Shown: positions 17,427 through 25,098 of the stretch, in pieces
Layout: the number at the start of each line of letters is the position of its first letter
Position numbering within the stretch: the first letter of the stretch is position 1
Source: Bradyrhizobium sp.
GTDB taxonomy: Bacteria > Pseudomonadota > Alphaproteobacteria > Rhizobiales > Xanthobacteraceae
Length of the DNA stretch: 42,628 nucleotides
Assembly (NCBI RefSeq): GCF_027451485.1
Contig: NZ_DAIDJE010000004.1
Span: 1-42,628 of the forward strand
Direction of reading: 5' to 3'
Notes under the pieces: generated by a model
The model's input: only the letters and a program-made list of their open reading frames with translations
What the model was told of the DNA's origin: nothing
The model's database searches: none
Position numbers and translations under genes: made by a program

Positions 17427-18161
17427 ATGGATCAAGGGACCGAACCTCAGCAATCGGAAGCCAAGCGGGGCCGGCGCATAGCCGCATTTTCCGTGCATGT
17501 ATTCACTGCATTGGGGGCCGGTGTTGCACTGCTTGCGCTGATGGAAGCGGTTCGCGAACATTGGCCGGCGATGTTCTGGTGGCTCGGCATCGCGCTTGTC
17601 ATTGATGGTGTGGACGGGCCGATGGCGCGGCGTCTGGATGTTGCGCGCCTTCAGCCGAACTGGTCGGGCGATGTGCTCGATCTCGTGGTCGATTTCGTCA
17701 CCTACGTTTTCGTTCCGGCCTATGCCATCGCCGCGAGCGGCCTGCTGTGGCCGTTGGCCGCTCCCGTGCTGGGGGTCGGAATTGCGGTCTCGGGGGCGCT
17801 CTATTTTGCCGATCGTCGCATGAAATCGGATGACAATCATTTCCGCGGCTTTCCAGGCCTGTGGAACTTGGCTGCGTTCTATCTATTTCTGTTGCGCTGG
17901 CCGCCTGCGGCATCGACCCTCGCAGTTGCCGTCCTGATTGCTCTTACCTTCATGCCGTTTCACGTCGTCCATCCCGTCCGCGTCGCTCGCCTGCGGTGGG
18001 TGACGCTCAGCCTGGTAGGCGCCGGAATCGCCCTGGTGGTGGTGGCATTGATCGACGATCTTGAACCGGGAATCGCTGTGACATCGGCTCTTTGTGCGAT
18101 CGGGCTTTACGTGGTCGGCAGCGACAGTGCTATCCGATTGGTGAGGTCGCTCAAGACATGA
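17427..18161 (+). CDS. pcs: Phosphatidylcholine synthase (CDP-diacylglycerol--choline O-phosphatidyltransferase)
   Basis: Pcs condenses choline with CDP-diacylglycerol to make phosphatidylcholine in one step, a pathway typical of rhizobia and other host-associated alphaproteobacteria. The 244-residue protein has about eight membrane segments. It carries the CDP-alcohol phosphotransferase signature in its Pcs variant: DGPMARR, then about twelve residues, then GDVLDLVVD, supplying the catalytic aspartates. NHFRGFPGLWN and FMPFHVVHPVRV further match Pcs. The stop codon overlaps the ATG of terC (ATGA), implying coupled translation. Confidence 0.92.
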   Translation: MDQGTEPQQSEAKRGRRIAAFSVHVFTALGAGVALLALMEAVREHWPAMFWWLGIALVIDGVDGPMARRLDVARLQPNWSGDVLDLVVDFVTYVFVPAYAIAASGLLWPLAAPVLGVGIAVSGALYFADRRMKSDDNHFRGFPGLWNLAAFYLFLLRWPPAASTLAVAVLIALTFMPFHVVHPVRVARLRWVTLSLVGAGIALVVVALIDDLEPGIAVTSALCAIGLYVVGSDSAIRLVRSLKT

Positions 18162-18886
18162 TTGCGCTGATCACCAGCCCGGAAGCCTGGGCCGCTCTCT
18201 TTACCCTGACGGCGCTTGAGATTGTTCTCGGCATCGATAACGTCATATTTCTCTCCGTCGTTGTTTCCGGCATTCCGCCCGTACAAGCCAGGCGCGCCCG
18301 CCAGATCGGCCTCGCGCTCGCGCTGGTCTTTCGGATTCTGCTGCTGAGCGCTCTCGTATGGCTGATCGGCCTCACCCGCGCCGTGGTCACCGTTCAGGAA
18401 TTTGCATTTTCCTGGCGCGATATCATCCTGATTGCCGGCGGACTATTCCTGATCGCGAAGGCAACGCACGAAATCCATCAGGAGGTCGAAGCGCGCGATG
18501 AAACGCGACCCGCCGCTTCCAGCGGCGCGGCTTTTTTCAAGGTGATCGTGGAGATCATCGTCATCGATGTCGTATTCTCACTAGATTCGATCATTACCGC
18601 GATCGGCATGGCGCAAGATCTTTCGATCATGGTCGTGGCCGTCGTGATTGCCTGTGTGGTTATGTATGCCGCCTCGGGGCCGGTCGGCCGATTCGTCGCG
18701 GCGCATCCGACTACCAAAATGCTGGCGCTGGCGTTTCTGGTTCTGATCGGGGTTGCGCTGGTGGCCGACGGATTCAAATTTCACATTCCGCGCGGCTACA
18801 TCTACTTCGCGATTGCGTTTTCAACGGCCGTGGAATTCTTCAATGTACTGGCGCGGCGCAACCGCAGCAAAGGGGCGGGCCATTAG
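18158..18886 (+). CDS. TerC family integral membrane protein
   Basis: This 242-residue protein with about seven membrane helices belongs to the TerC family, implicated in metal-ion (often manganese) handling or tellurite resistance. The diagnostic acidic helices are LEIVLGIDNVIFLS near residue 20 and IDVVFSLDSIITAIGM near residue 135. GFKFHIPRGYIYFAIAFS lies near the C-terminus. The ATG at 18158 overlaps the pcs stop codon; this start begins directly with MIALITSPEAW, as is usual in the family. A longer upstream reading is rejected because it lies inside pcs. Confidence 0.92.
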   Translation: MIALITSPEAWAALFTLTALEIVLGIDNVIFLSVVVSGIPPVQARRARQIGLALALVFRILLLSALVWLIGLTRAVVTVQEFAFSWRDIILIAGGLFLIAKATHEIHQEVEARDETRPAASSGAAFFKVIVEIIVIDVVFSLDSIITAIGMAQDLSIMVVAVVIACVVMYAASGPVGRFVAAHPTTKMLALAFLVLIGVALVADGFKFHIPRGYIYFAIAFSTAVEFFNVLARRNRSKGAGH

Positions 18887-18979
18887 CCGGCTGCGGAGGG
18901 TGCGCAGAGTTGACAATGAGACGTCAATGTCATTCGCTTGAGCGGAGCGAGGACCCGATGGGAGATGGGAGTAAGGGTG

Positions 18980-19957
18980 ATGACGAAGGCCGTGCGGGTG
19001 CACAAGGTTGGCGGTCCGGAGGTCCTCGTCTATGAGGATACGGAAGTGCCCGCGCCGGGACCCGGCGAGGTCCGTATCCGCCAGCATGCGGTCGGCCTGA
19101 ATTTCATCGATACTTACTACCGCTCCGGTCTCTACAAGGCGCCGGGCCTGCCCTTCATCATCGGCAACGAAGCGGCGGGCGAGGTCGTGTCGGTAGGCCC
19201 CGGGGTGACTCATTTCCATCCCGGCGATCGCGTCGCCTATTACGTGAATCTCGGCGCCTATGCCGGGGAACGCAACATCCCCTGGGAGCGACTGGTCAAG
19301 CTGCCCGATCACATCACCTACGAGCAGGGTGCGGTGCTGATGCTGAAGGGGCTGACGGTCTGGTACCTGCTGCACAAGACTTTCAAGGTCGAACCGCATC
19401 ATCGCGTGTTGATCCATGCCGCCGCCGGTGGCATCGGGCTGCTCGCCTGCCAATGGGCGAGGGCGCTCGGCGCGCACGTCATCGGCACCGTAGGTTCCAA
19501 GGCCAAGGCGGATCTGGCGCTCGCCAATGGCTGCGATCATGTCATCCTCTATAACGAGGAGGATTTCGTCGCGCGGGTCAAACAGATCAGCCGCAACGAA
19601 CTCTGTGACGTGGTCTACGACGGTGTCGGCAAATCGACCTTTCCGGGTTCGTTGTCGTGCCTCAAACCGCGCGGCCTGTTTGTGAGCTTCGGCAACGCCT
19701 CGGGACCGGTGCCGCCGTTCGCGATCGCCGAACTCAACAATCACGGCTCCCTGTTTGCGACCCGGCCCAAACTCAACGACTATATCGGCAAGCGTTCCGA
19801 ACTGCTCGAAGGCGCCGACACGCTGTTTGCCGCCGTTATCAACGGCAAACTGCACGTGCCGATCAATCATGCCTACGCGCTCAAGGATGCCGCCAAGGCC
19901 CATGCCGATCTCGAGAGCCGATCAACCACCGGCGCATCGATCCTCAAGCCGTATTGA
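18980..19957 (+). CDS. NADPH:quinone oxidoreductase (zeta-crystallin type, MDR superfamily)
   Basis: This 325-residue zinc-free medium-chain dehydrogenase resembles E. coli QorA and would reduce quinones with NADPH. Family features are GLNFIDTYYRSGLY and LPFIIGNEAAGEVVSVG in the catalytic domain. The nucleotide-binding AAAGGIGLLACQWARALGAHVIG has the AxxGxxG pattern. Also visible are YDGVGKSTFPGSL and a C-terminal AAKAHADLESR-type segment. The ATG at 18980 is preferred over one 14 codons upstream because it begins at the conserved first strand (TKAVRVHKVGGPEVL). The stop lies two bases from the convergent aminotransferase stop. Confidence 0.9.
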   Translation: MTKAVRVHKVGGPEVLVYEDTEVPAPGPGEVRIRQHAVGLNFIDTYYRSGLYKAPGLPFIIGNEAAGEVVSVGPGVTHFHPGDRVAYYVNLGAYAGERNIPWERLVKLPDHITYEQGAVLMLKGLTVWYLLHKTFKVEPHHRVLIHAAAGGIGLLACQWARALGAHVIGTVGSKAKADLALANGCDHVILYNEEDFVARVKQISRNELCDVVYDGVGKSTFPGSLSCLKPRGLFVSFGNASGPVPPFAIAELNNHGSLFATRPKLNDYIGKRSELLEGADTLFAAVINGKLHVPINHAYALKDAAKAHADLESRSTTGASILKPY

Positions 19958-19959
19958 GC

Positions 19960-21156
19960 TCAGGCCACCCGGCGCGCAACGCCGGCTTTGGCCAGCACGG
20001 CATCGAGACAGTCGACCATCAGATCAATCTGTTGGCGGGTGACATTGAGTGCCGGCATGAACCGCAAGGTGTCGTGACGGGGTGCGTTCAGGAGGACGCC
20101 AGCGTCCAATGCCGCGGCCACGATTGACGGCGCGATCGGAATCCGCAAATCGAGCGCGAGCAGCAATCCCCGGCCGCGTACCTCGCCGAGACCGTGGCGC
20201 GCCGAGAGGCGTTGAAGTTCGCTCTCGAGGTAAAGCCCGTTCTCCACTACCGCCTTTAAAAAAACCGGCGCAGCGACCTGGTCGATCACCGCCAAACCCG
20301 CCGCGCACATCAGCGCATTGCCGCTGAACGTTCCGCCCTGGTCGCCGTGTGCGAAGCAGGAGACAGCCTCGGTGGCGAGCAGCGCAGCCAGCGGTACGCC
20401 GCCGCCAATGCCCTTGCCGAGGGTCATGATATCGGGTGCAATCCCCGTGTGCTCATAGTGGAAGAGCCTGCCGGTACGGCCTATTCCGGTCTGGATTTCG
20501 TCGAAGATCAGCAAGAGGCCGTGGGCCGAGGTCAGCGCCCGCAGGTCGCGCAGGAATTGATCGCTCGCGGGCCAGACGCCTGCCTCCCCCTGGATCGGTT
20601 CGAGCATCACGGCGATACTGCTATCGGTGATCAGTTCTTCCACAGAGGCGAGGTCGTTCCATCTCGCTTTGGGGAAGCCGGAAACCTTGGGCTCGAACAA
20701 GGGCTCGAAGGCCTTCTTGCCGGAGGCCGACATGGTTGCCAGCGTCCGGCCGTGAAAGCCTCCTTCGAAGGTGATGATCTCATACGCGCCCTTCTTGTGG
20801 AGGGACCCGTACTTGCGCGCGAGCTTGATCGCGCCTTCGTTGGCCTCTGCGCCGGAATTGGCGAAGAACACCCGGTCGAAGCAACTCAAGTCGGTTAGCG
20901 CTTCGGCGAGCTTCAGGCTGGCATCGTTGTGGAAGGCGGGGCTTGGCGTGATAAGCCGTTTGGCCTGCGCTGAAATTGCTTCCGCAAGCAGACGCGGGGA
21001 GTGGCCGAGGCAGTTCACGGCCCAGCCCTGGATGAAATCGAGATAGCGCTTTCCCGTATCGTCCCAGAGATACGAGCCTTTGCCGCGCACGAAGGCGATC
21101 GGCGGGCGGGCGGTGATTTCCATCAGCGCGTCGAACGAAGGCGTGAGCGGGATCAT
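19960..21156 (-). CDS. Class III PLP-dependent aminotransferase, acetylornithine aminotransferase-like
   Basis: This is a 398-residue fold-type I aminotransferase of the ArgD / ornithine aminotransferase group. Visible motifs are [74 protein letters not shown] and the PLP-lysine segment [16 protein letters not shown]. Normally argD sits with argF; here no arginine genes are adjacent, so it may be a paralogue with another substrate. It is transcribed in the same direction as rimO after a 237-bp gap that contains a hairpin. Confidence 0.87.
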   Translation of the reverse strand: MIPLTPSFDALMEITARPPIAFVRGKGSYLWDDTGKRYLDFIQGWAVNCLGHSPRLLAEAISAQAKRLITPSPAFHNDASLKLAEALTDLSCFDRVFFANSGAEANEGAIKLARKYGSLHKKGAYEIITFEGGFHGRTLATMSASGKKAFEPLFEPKVSGFPKARWNDLASVEELITDSSIAVMLEPIQGEAGVWPASDQFLRDLRALTSAHGLLLIFDEIQTGIGRTGRLFHYEHTGIAPDIMTLGKGIGGGVPLAALLATEAVSCFAHGDQGGTFSGNALMCAAGLAVIDQVAAPVFLKAVVENGLYLESELQRLSARHGLGEVRGRGLLLALDLRIPIAPSIVAAALDAGVLLNAPRHDTLRFMPALNVTRQQIDLMVDCLDAVLAKAGVARRVA

Positions 21157-21197
21157 GTCGAACTCTCATTGCGGTTTTTACGGGAAGGGACGGGCCG

Positions 21198-21235
21198 AAA
21201 AGCAAGAAGGCCGCATCCTTTCGGGTGCGGCCTTC
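21198..21235 (-). terminator. Probable terminator downstream of rimO
   Basis: GAAGGCCGCA and TGCGGCCTTC form a perfect ten-base stem, extended by TCC/GGG pairs (one wobble), around a small TTTC loop. Read on the minus strand, the stem is followed by TTGCTTTT, a moderate U-tract. It lies about 160 bases after the rimO stop and before the aminotransferase start. Confidence 0.6.
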
Positions 21236-21393
21236 TCGAGAACCTGGCTGATTTACTGGATCAGCGTCGTCGTCGGACATGGCGCACCGTCTCATCGTCA
21301 CGGCGGTGACGACGGCAGCCGGCGCGAGCGATGGTCCGGTTCAACATCATGGGGCGCGCTGATACAGCCGAGCGGCGAGCTCTGTCAAGCGTC

Positions 21394-22719
21394 TCAAAAT
21401 CCTGCGGCCGATCCATGCAGGTCGTATTCGTCGGATCGCTCGATCTTTGCGGTGACGATTTCGCCGACTTTCAAGGGCCTGCGGCTCGTGACATAGACCG
21501 CACCGTCGATCTCCGGCGCGTCGGCCTTTGAGCGTCCCTTGGCAACGGTCGGACCGACTTCGTCGATGATGACCTGCTGTCGGCTGCCGACCTTGCGCTT
21601 CAAACGCCGCGCCGAGATCTTCTGCTGGCGCGCCATGAGCGCATTCCAGCGCTCCTGCTTGACGTCGTCAGGCACAGCTGGGCCAAGCGCGTTCGCGGGC
21701 GCGCCAGACACAGGCTCGTATTTGAAGCAGCCCAGACGGTCGATTTCGGCTTCCTCGAGCCAATCGAGCAACTCGGCGAAATCGGCATCGGTCTCGCCAG
21801 GAAAACCGACGATAAAGGTGGACCGCAAGGCAAGCTCCGGGCACTCCGCCCGCCAGCTCTTGATACGTGCCAGCGTCTTCTCCTGCGCTGCCGGCCGCTT
21901 CATCGCCTTGAGAACGGCCGGGCTTGCGTGCTGGAACGGGATATCGAGATAGGGCAGCACTTTGCCCTCGTTCATGAGGCCGATGACCTCGTCGACATGG
22001 GGGTAGGGATAGACATATTGGAGCCGCACCCATACGCCGAATTGGCCGAGCGCCTGGGCCAGATCGAAGAACCTCGCGCGGACCTCTTGGTCCCTCCAGG
22101 CGCTTGACGCATATTTGATGTCGACGCCATAGGCTGACGTGTCCTGGGAGATCACCAGCAATTCCTTGACGCCGGCATTGACCAGTCGTTCGGCTTCGCG
22201 GAGCACGTCACAGGCGGGTCGCGACACCAGATCTCCACGCAATTTAGGGATGATGCAGAAGGAGCAGCGATTGTTGCAGCCTTCGGAGATTTTGAGATAG
22301 GCATAGTGCCGCGGCGTCAGTTTAATGCCTTGCGGCGGCACCAGATCAATGTGCGGATTATGCACCGGCGGCAACGCCCTGTGCACGGCTTCGAGAACGC
22401 TTTCATATTGCTGAGGTCCCGAGATTGAGAGCACGTCGGGATAGGCCTTCTCGATCTGATCGGGCTCGGCGCCCATGCAGCCGGTAACGATCACCTTGCC
22501 GTTTTCAGCCATCGCATCGCCAATCGCAGAGAGTGATTCCTGCTTGGCGCTGTCGAGAAAACCACAAGTATTAACAATAACGAGATCGGCGCCGTCGTGC
22601 TTGCGCGCCAGTTCATAGCCCTCGGCGCGCAGCCGTGTGATGATGCGCTCGGAATCCACCAAGGCTTTGGGGCATCCAAGCGAGACAAAGCTGACTTTAG
22701 GCGCGGTGGCCTGCGACAT
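21394..22719 (-). CDS. rimO: Ribosomal protein S12 methylthiotransferase RimO
   Basis: RimO is a radical-SAM enzyme with two iron-sulfur clusters that adds a methylthio group to an aspartate of ribosomal protein S12. At 441 residues it has the normal length. The N-terminal cluster cysteines are in [22 protein letters not shown] and [10 protein letters not shown]. The radical-SAM cluster is in [17 protein letters not shown] (CxxxCxxC). A TRAM-type C-terminal domain follows. [11 protein letters not shown] and the C-terminal spacing favour RimO over MiaB. The start is the ATG at 22719. Confidence 0.95.
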   Translation of the reverse strand: MSQATAPKVSFVSLGCPKALVDSERIITRLRAEGYELARKHDGADLVIVNTCGFLDSAKQESLSAIGDAMAENGKVIVTGCMGAEPDQIEKAYPDVLSISGPQQYESVLEAVHRALPPVHNPHIDLVPPQGIKLTPRHYAYLKISEGCNNRCSFCIIPKLRGDLVSRPACDVLREAERLVNAGVKELLVISQDTSAYGVDIKYASSAWRDQEVRARFFDLAQALGQFGVWVRLQYVYPYPHVDEVIGLMNEGKVLPYLDIPFQHASPAVLKAMKRPAAQEKTLARIKSWRAECPELALRSTFIVGFPGETDADFAELLDWLEEAEIDRLGCFKYEPVSGAPANALGPAVPDDVKQERWNALMARQQKISARRLKRKVGSRQQVIIDEVGPTVAKGRSKADAPEIDGAVYVTSRRPLKVGEIVTAKIERSDEYDLHGSAAGF

Positions 22720-22735
22720 TTTTGGGCTGTCCAGA

Positions 22736-22749
22736 TAAATAATGGGCAG
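22736..22749. repeat. 14-base direct repeat, copy 1 (upstream of nasT)
   Basis: TAAATAATGGGCAG occurs here, about 250 bases before nasT and just upstream of the divergent rimO. It occurs again, exactly, at 24763-24776, just after nasS. Both copies lie in the two intergenic regions flanking nasTS. The role is unknown; a shared promoter or operator element is possible. Confidence 0.5.
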
Positions 22750-22995
22750 GAGCTAATGCCAATCGTGCTTAAATACAAGGCTTTGAGAGCGGTCGTCTCG
22801 ACGTGCTATCTATTAGTAGAGTGGATTTGAAGGTTCGCTGTCCCATAGGTGGCGCGTTCGCATTGCGAATGTCAAATCTCAAAGGCCACTGGAAACTCCA
22901 GGTTTGCTGGTGGTTCCTGGTTCTGACCGTTGCAGAGCGCCTGCCGGCGCGCCGGACAAGCGTTAGGGTGGGACCACCAGGAATGCAGGAAAGCG

Positions 22996-23586
22996 ATGGG
23001 CGGCGAGTCGTCTCCAAAAATTGCGATTGTCGACGAAAGCCCAATCCGCGCCGCTCTTCTCGAAGAGGGATTGCGGGAAGCGGGGTACACCGATGTGGTG
23101 CGCATCGGCGAAATGCAGAGCCTGCTGAATCGCATCTACGCGCTCGATCCCGACGTCATCGTCATCGACCTGGAAAATCCAAGTCGTGATGTGCTGGAGC
23201 AAATGTTTCAAGTCAGCCGCGCAGTGCGGCGGCCGATTGCGATGTTCGTCGATCAAAGCGACGCCGCCTCGATCCAGGCGTCCGTCGATGCCGGCGTTTC
23301 CGCCTATATTGTCGACGGATTAAAGAAGGAGCGCCTGAAGCCGATCCTCGATCTTTGCATCTCGCGTTTCAACGCCTTCGCCAAGCTGCAGAATGAGCTC
23401 GACCGCGCCAGGTCTGCGCTGGAAGACCGCAAGGTGATCGACCGAGCCAAGGGAATCCTGATGAAACTGAAGGGGCTGACCGAAGACGAGGCCTATGTGC
23501 TGTTGCGGTCAACCGCCATGCGCGAAAAGAAAAAAATCGGCGACATCGCTCAGTCGATCCTGACGGCATCGGAGCTACTCAAGTGA
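22996..23586 (+). CDS. nasT: ANTAR-domain response regulator / antiterminator NasT
   Basis: NasT is an RNA-binding antiterminator for nitrate and nitrite assimilation genes. The 196-residue protein has a receiver domain (KIAIVDESPIRAALLEEGL; DVIVIDLENPSRDVLE with the acceptor-position Asp). A C-terminal ANTAR domain starts about residue 135, with LEDRKVIDRAKGILMKLKGL, TEDEAYVLLRSTAM and KKKIGDIAQSIL. The ATG at 22996 has AGGAAAG six bases upstream and is chosen over a TTG at 22930. Its stop overlaps the nasS GTG start. In the known system NasS holds NasT inactive without nitrate. Confidence 0.93.
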   Translation: MGGESSPKIAIVDESPIRAALLEEGLREAGYTDVVRIGEMQSLLNRIYALDPDVIVIDLENPSRDVLEQMFQVSRAVRRPIAMFVDQSDAASIQASVDAGVSAYIVDGLKKERLKPILDLCISRFNAFAKLQNELDRARSALEDRKVIDRAKGILMKLKGLTEDEAYVLLRSTAMREKKKIGDIAQSILTASELLK

Positions 23587-24749
23587 CAGCACCACTCCGG
23601 ATAGGCTTCATTCCCCTGATCGACGCAGCCGGTCTTATCGTCGCGGTCGAGAAGGGGTTTGTGCGGGTCGAGGGGCTTGACGTGCAACTCGTTCGGGAGG
23701 TGTCGTGGTCGAACGTTCGCGACAAGCTCAATATCGGCCTGTTCGACGCCGCGCACAGCCTGGCGCCGGTTCCGATCGCTTCAAGTCTTGGAATTGGGCA
23801 TATCAAGGTGCCGATCGTTGCGCCGCTCACACTCAGTCTCAATGGCAATGCCGTTACTGTATCGCCACCGCTTTACGCCGCGATCGTGCATGAACTTGAC
23901 GGTGATCGCCTTGATCCAATGGCGACCGCACGGGCGCTCGCCCGCGTCGTCGCCGCGCGCCGCCGCAGCGGAAGCGCGCCGCTGACCTTTGGCATGACTT
24001 TTCCGTTTTCGGCGCACAACTATTTGTTGCGCTTCTGGATGGCGGCTGGTCACGTTGATCCTGACGAGGACGTGCGCCTGGTCGTGTTGCCGCCGCCGTT
24101 CATGGTTGACAGCATGGCCAGCGGCCAAATCGACGGGTTTTGCGTCGGCGCACCCTGGAACTCGATTGCCGTCGATCGCGGCGTCGGGCGGGTCCTGCAT
24201 TTCGGCTCGGACATCGTGCAGCGTGCAGCCGAGAAGGTGCTGGCGGTACGGCAGATATGGGCGGACAAAAATCCGCACGTATTGGCGGCCCTGGTTCGTG
24301 CCGTCTTCCGCGCCGCCGAATTCGCGGAGGTGCCGGAGAATCGGACTGAGGTCGCGCAGATTCTGGCGCGAGACGAATATATCGGCGTCGATGCCGGCGT
24401 GATTTTGCGAACGCTGGAGGGACGACTCAAGGTCGCCTCCGACGGCACGAGCCGCGAAGACAGCCGTTTCATGATGCTGGCAAGGGAAGATGCTTCCGCG
24501 CCGGACCCGCTCCAGGCCGCGTGGCTTTATGCGCAAATGGTGCGCTGGAAGCAGACGCCGATGAATCGGGAAGGCTTGAAGAGGGCACAGGCGGTGTTCA
24601 GACCTGATCTGTTTGAGGCCGCCCTGGGGCGCGCCAACGCGCAGCAAACGGGATCAAGCGCGATGGGTGCATTTGCCGGGCCGGTCTTCGCCCCCGAGAC
24701 GATCGAAGCCTATTTCGCAGCCCTAAGTGCCGAACCAGGAAGTCGCTAA
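23583..24749 (+). CDS. nasS: Nitrate sensor NasS (NrtA/CmpA-like protein without signal peptide)
   Basis: This 388-residue protein is related to the nitrate/bicarbonate-binding proteins NrtA and CmpA but lacks a signal peptide or lipobox. It begins directly with LRIGFIPLIDAAGLIVAVEKGF, so it should be cytoplasmic. Other family landmarks are SWSNVRDKLNIGLFDAAHSLAP, GMTFPFSAHNYLLRFWM, GQIDGFCVGAPWN and FAGPVFAPETIEAYF. It starts with GTG at 23583, overlapping the nasT stop. The nasT-nasS pair is the known nitrate-responsive sensor/antiterminator module; here it precedes the nitrite-assimilation operon. Confidence 0.92.
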   Translation: MTAPLRIGFIPLIDAAGLIVAVEKGFVRVEGLDVQLVREVSWSNVRDKLNIGLFDAAHSLAPVPIASSLGIGHIKVPIVAPLTLSLNGNAVTVSPPLYAAIVHELDGDRLDPMATARALARVVAARRRSGSAPLTFGMTFPFSAHNYLLRFWMAAGHVDPDEDVRLVVLPPPFMVDSMASGQIDGFCVGAPWNSIAVDRGVGRVLHFGSDIVQRAAEKVLAVRQIWADKNPHVLAALVRAVFRAAEFAEVPENRTEVAQILARDEYIGVDAGVILRTLEGRLKVASDGTSREDSRFMMLAREDASAPDPLQAAWLYAQMVRWKQTPMNREGLKRAQAVFRPDLFEAALGRANAQQTGSSAMGAFAGPVFAPETIEAYFAALSAEPGSR

Positions 24750-24762
24750 GAATCGACCGGAT

Positions 24763-24776
24763 TAAATAATGGGCAG
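24763..24776. repeat. 14-base direct repeat, copy 2 (after nasS)
   Basis: This exact second copy of TAAATAATGGGCAG (first at 22736) starts 13 bases after the nasS stop codon. Its GGGCAG end also forms part of the inverted repeat at 24771-24811. Confidence 0.5.
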
Positions 24777-24811
24777 ATATCTGGTCTGTCTAAATTTTCA
24801 GCGATCTGCCC
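24771..24811. promoter_or_regulatory. Inverted repeat upstream of the nitrite-assimilation leader
   Basis: GGGCAGAT (24771-24778) and ATCTGCCC (24804-24811) are perfect eight-base arms separated by 25 AT-rich bases. The element lies about 110-150 bases upstream of the inferred transcription start. It could be an upstream activator site or a weak nasS terminator. No T-run follows. Confidence 0.4.
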
Positions 24812-24898
24812 AAATTCCATGAGCGGGCTTGGCTGAACAGAACCTCATTCCTTGCCCTAACCCGTTGAAAGAACAACGCGCAGGGCCGCGAATGGATG

Positions 24899-24914
24899 TG
24901 GCATGCAATTTGAA
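24899..24914 (+). promoter_or_regulatory. Candidate sigma-54 promoter of the transporter-nirA operon
   Basis: TGGCATG-CAAT-TTGAA has the -24 GG and the correct ten-base spacing to the -12 position, where GA stands in place of the consensus GC. Transcription would start near 24925, at the foot of the first six-base-loop hairpin. This is a promoter-like match with one important mismatch. Confidence 0.4.
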
Positions 24915-24925
24915 TATTGCAGTGC

Positions 24926-24984
24926 AGCCAGCCCCACAGAGGGGGTTGGCTTGGTCCGCGATGGACTCCGCAGCAACGGTGCTG
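24926..24984 (+). promoter_or_regulatory. Two-hairpin ANTAR (NasT) target in the leader RNA
   Basis: Hairpin 1 is AGCCAGCCCC (24926-24935), loop ACAGAG, GGGGTTGGCT (24942-24951): ten pairs with one G-U. Hairpin 2 is CAGC (24971-24974), loop AACGGT, GCTG (24981-24984), with flanking TCC and GGA (24967-24969 / 24988-24990) able to pair further. Both loops have six bases with A at position 1 and G at position 4, as in known ANTAR-protein RNA targets. The pair sits directly downstream of nasT-nasS and upstream of the nitrite genes, the expected place for a NasT-bound leader. Confidence 0.82.
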
Positions 24985-24988
24985 GCCG

Positions 24989-25045
24989 GATCGCATAAGT
25001 GAAGCTCAACAAGGCGCGGGCCGCCTGCGCCGCACTTCCGCGATC
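24989..25045 (+). promoter_or_regulatory. Downstream leader stem competing with hairpin 2
   Basis: GATCGC and AAGTG-type bases (24989-25001) pair with CACT and GCGATC (25033-25045) across a 3x3 internal loop. This encloses a hairpin GGCGCGGG / CCTGCGCC (25013-25031). The left arm starts inside the outer arm of hairpin 2, so the two structures exclude each other at their edge. No strong T-run follows, so it is not a textbook terminator. A role in antitermination is inferred. Confidence 0.45.
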
Positions 25046-25098
25046 GAACAATTTGCCCGTCGTGTCCCACGCACGCGCGTGGCAACTGGAGCCTCGAC

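Noticed and set aside
18821..19903. 360-codon minus frame opposite the quinone oxidoreductase
   Set aside because: Opposite a clear MDR-family gene; no recognisable domain.
21261..21350. 29-codon arginine-rich minus-strand frame between rimO and the aminotransferase
   Set aside because: No ribosome site, no recognised family, and random short frames are frequent; not enough support.
22800..22995. Possible sigma-54 promoter upstream of nasT
   Set aside because: GG and GC pairs occur but with spacings of 11-13 instead of 10.
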